In this document: positions 5,515-6,610 of the stretch, in pieces
Position numbering within the stretch: position 1 is the stretch's first letter
How the letters are laid out: every line of letters starts with the position of its first letter
Source of the DNA: Anaerolineales bacterium
GTDB taxonomy: Bacteria; Chloroflexota; Anaerolineae; Anaerolineales; E44-bin32
Direction of reading: 5' to 3'
NCBI GenBank assembly: GCA_030642885.1
Contig: DAOWMX010000129.1
Coordinates: 1 to 6,610, forward strand
DNA: 6,610 nt
The notes under the pieces: generated by a model
Told to the model about the DNA's origin: nothing
The model's input: the letters and a program-made list of their open reading frames with translations, nothing else
The model's database searches: none
Translations under genes and position numbers: made by a program

Positions 5515-5794
5515 AAAAGCTTTGATGGAGACGAGTACGCCTGAGTCTGCCTGCAAGCGAGCCCGGGATAACGGTGAGAGCCGGGCCAGGATACCAGTTG
5601 GAAAATCCCTCCGGAGCTGCAACCCGAACGCAGTACATCGTAAGTAAGGAAGCCGGGATCGCCTACCGTTACCACGGGCGCAGGTATAAGCCAGAGATTA
5701 ACTACGGCCGTACTTGACTGAGCGCCCGCCGTTGGTGGGAATCAGGGTGGTACCACGGGAGTATTTTGCTCTCGTCCCTGTCAGGGACGGGAGC
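5515..5794 (+). promoter_or_regulatory. T-box riboswitch leader, predicted isoleucine (AUC) specifier
   Basis: Stem I: AGC (5518-5520) pairs with GCT (5616-5618), a K-turn-like TTTGAT/GGA follows, then GGAG (5527-5530) pairs with CTCC (5609-5612). The specifier loop has the S-turn AGTA (5534-5537) facing GAA (5601-5603), then A and ATC (5605-5607), so the specifier reads as isoleucine. The distal part shows the AG-bulge/GGTG loop form (GCGAGCCCGGG and GGTGAGAGCCGGG, 5557-5585). AGTAAGG...CCGTTA (5643-5671) fits the stem II/III region. The T-box AGGGTGGTACCACGG (5744-5758) can fold as the antiterminator: AGGG (5744-5747) with CCCT (5776-5779), and ACGGGAG (5755-5761) with CTCTCGT (5769-5775), leaving the TGGT bulge for the tRNA ACCA end, which fits the discriminator A expected for tRNA-Ile. 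Uncharged tRNA-Ile should raise expression of the genes downstream. Confidence 0.92.
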
Positions 5795-5804
5795 ACTTAG
5801 TTTT
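5768..5804 (+). terminator. T-box-controlled terminator
   Basis: GCTCTCGTCCCT (5768-5779) pairs with AGGGACGGGAGC (5783-5794) over twelve pairs with one G-U and a three-base loop. The left arm is shared with the antiterminator, so the two folds exclude each other. The downstream T tract is poor (ACTTAGTTTT), which is unusual for a T-box terminator. Confidence 0.75.
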
Positions 5805-5868
5805 AATCGGATGCCGATCAGGATATATTGAGGGACACTTGGTGTATCTGGAGAGAAGGGATTAAACG

Positions 5869-6579
5869 ATGACGGAATTGCTGTTCTACGGTGACTCGTA
5901 TTTAAAGACCTTCACCGCTCAAGTTACAGGCGCCTCGGAGCATGGCGTTTCCCTGAACCGAACCGCGTTTTACCCCGGCGGTGGGGGACAGCCCTGCGAT
6001 TTCGGGGTATTTAAATCGGGGAACCAAACCCTGTCTGTGAAACGAGTTCGCAAGGTCGATGGTGAGATCTGGCATGAAATTGACGGATCCCCACCAGAAA
6101 CCGGCGCGGAGGTCGATGGCGAATTGGATTGGGAACGACGCTTTCAGCTTATGCGCGTCCATACCGCGATGCACATCCTATGCGGGGTGATATGGCGAGA
6201 TTATGGAGCAAGCGTGACCGGCGGAAACATGAAACCCTTACGTGGGCGAATGGATTTTGAATTTGAGTCCATGCATAAGGAACTTGTCGCCGAGATCGAA
6301 GAGAAAATCAACATTGAGGTCCGTGCGGCTCGATTGGTAACGACTGCAATCTTGCCCCGCGCTGAAGCCTTCCAGATCCCTGACCTGATTCGAACGAAAA
6401 TAAATCTCCTGCCACCTATGATTCAAGAAGTTCGAGTGGTGGAAATCGAAGGGCTTGATCTCCAAGCCGACGGTGGGACCCACGTCGCAAATACTGAGGA
6501 AGTAGGTCAGATACGCATCGTGGACTACAAGAGCAAAGGTGCAATAAATAAACGTTTGGTCATTGAGCTTGAACCGTGA
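5869..6579 (+). CDS. AlaX-type alanyl-tRNA editing domain protein (236 aa)
   Basis: Start at ATG 5869, with AGAAGGG about eight bases upstream. The protein has the AlaX-M layout: an N-terminal beta-barrel related to the AlaRS editing region (RTAFYPGGGGQP at 31-42, a glycine-rich motif followed by Cys-Asp), then the Thr/AlaRS second additional domain with HTAMH (His98, His102) and DGGTH (Asp201, His205) followed by NTEEVGQI. Known family members hydrolyse Ser- or Gly-tRNA(Ala) in trans using a zinc held by two His of HxxxH and a Cys-x3-His pair. Here Asp201 stands in the usual Cys position, so metal binding may be altered. The gene lies under an isoleucine T-box and is followed eight bases later by a probable ileS start, so tRNA-Ile-related proofreading or simple co-regulation with the synthetase is implied. 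The family call is secure; the substrate is not. Confidence 0.85.
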   Translation: MTELLFYGDSYLKTFTAQVTGASEHGVSLNRTAFYPGGGGQPCDFGVFKSGNQTLSVKRVRKVDGEIWHEIDGSPPETGAEVDGELDWERRFQLMRVHTAMHILCGVIWRDYGASVTGGNMKPLRGRMDFEFESMHKELVAEIEEKINIEVRAARLVTTAILPRAEAFQIPDLIRTKINLLPPMIQEVRVVEIEGLDLQADGGTHVANTEEVGQIRIVDYKSKGAINKRLVIELEP

Positions 6580-6587
6580 GGTGTTAG

Positions 6588-6610
6588 ATGTTTAGATCCG
6601 TAGACAACCA
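6588..6610 (+). CDS. ileS: start of probable isoleucyl-tRNA synthetase gene (3'-partial)
   Basis: ATG at 6588 follows GAGGTG (6579-6583 region) at Shine-Dalgarno distance and begins eight bases after the stop of the AlaX-like gene. The visible residues are MFRSVDN, then the window ends. Many IleRS proteins begin in this style (MF..V...), and the isoleucine specifier of the leader independently predicts ileS in this operon. Seven residues cannot prove it; any other gene with a similar start remains possible. Confidence 0.55.

Noticed and set aside
5605..5607. Alanine specificity for the T-box, as the AlaX-like gene might suggest
   Set aside because: No GCN triplet occupies the specifier loop; ATC sits in the expected position after GAA and before the CTCC arm, and the following gene looks like ileS.

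Overview
The window looks like chromosomal DNA of an uncultured Chloroflexota bacterium, most likely of the Anaerolineae type. The pointers are a BTAD/SARP-type regulator, an Os1348/NHLP-like small protein, a membrane-anchored TolB/PD40 protein ending in a Thr-Pro tail, dispersed CCTGAG...GAAGG repeats, and a T-box leader in front of an aminoacyl-tRNA synthetase gene. This is inferred from family composition only; there is no rRNA or other decisive marker. All supported genes lie on the + strand.

Layout. (1) 1-708: 3' part or near-complete copy of a winged-helix + BTAD regulator, probably cut by the left edge. (2) 709-1903: a compact accessory locus. A near-perfect Shine-Dalgarno sequence precedes an 11-codon ORF (MARCPMQGGGG), followed by an intrinsic terminator. 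Then come two genes joined by a GTGA stop/start overlap: a 96-aa Os1348/NHLP-like protein and a 162-aa ImmA/IrrE-fold protein that has lost its HExxH zinc site. A strong terminator closes the unit. (3) 1904-3931: an extended -10 promoter and a 634-aa membrane-anchored PD40 beta-propeller protein. (4) 3932-4435: gene-free DNA with a 43-bp perfect direct repeat bracketing a 131-bp palindromic REP/MITE-like element. (5) 4436-5336: a clear promoter and a metallo-beta-lactamase-fold hydrolase with all metal ligands. (6) 5462-6610: a sigma70-like promoter, a complete T-box leader with an AUC (Ile) specifier, an AlaX-type trans-editing protein, and the first codons (MFRSVDN) of what is probably ileS.

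Two parts deserve most attention. The first is the 709-1903 locus: regulator, tiny peptide, terminator, NHLP-like protein and pseudo-peptidase have the look of a small peptide-based or regulatory system that I cannot match to a named one. The second is the isoleucine T-box operon, which places an alanyl-tRNA-type editing domain under isoleucine-tRNA control beside ileS. The PD40 protein and the hydrolase appear to be independent single-gene units.
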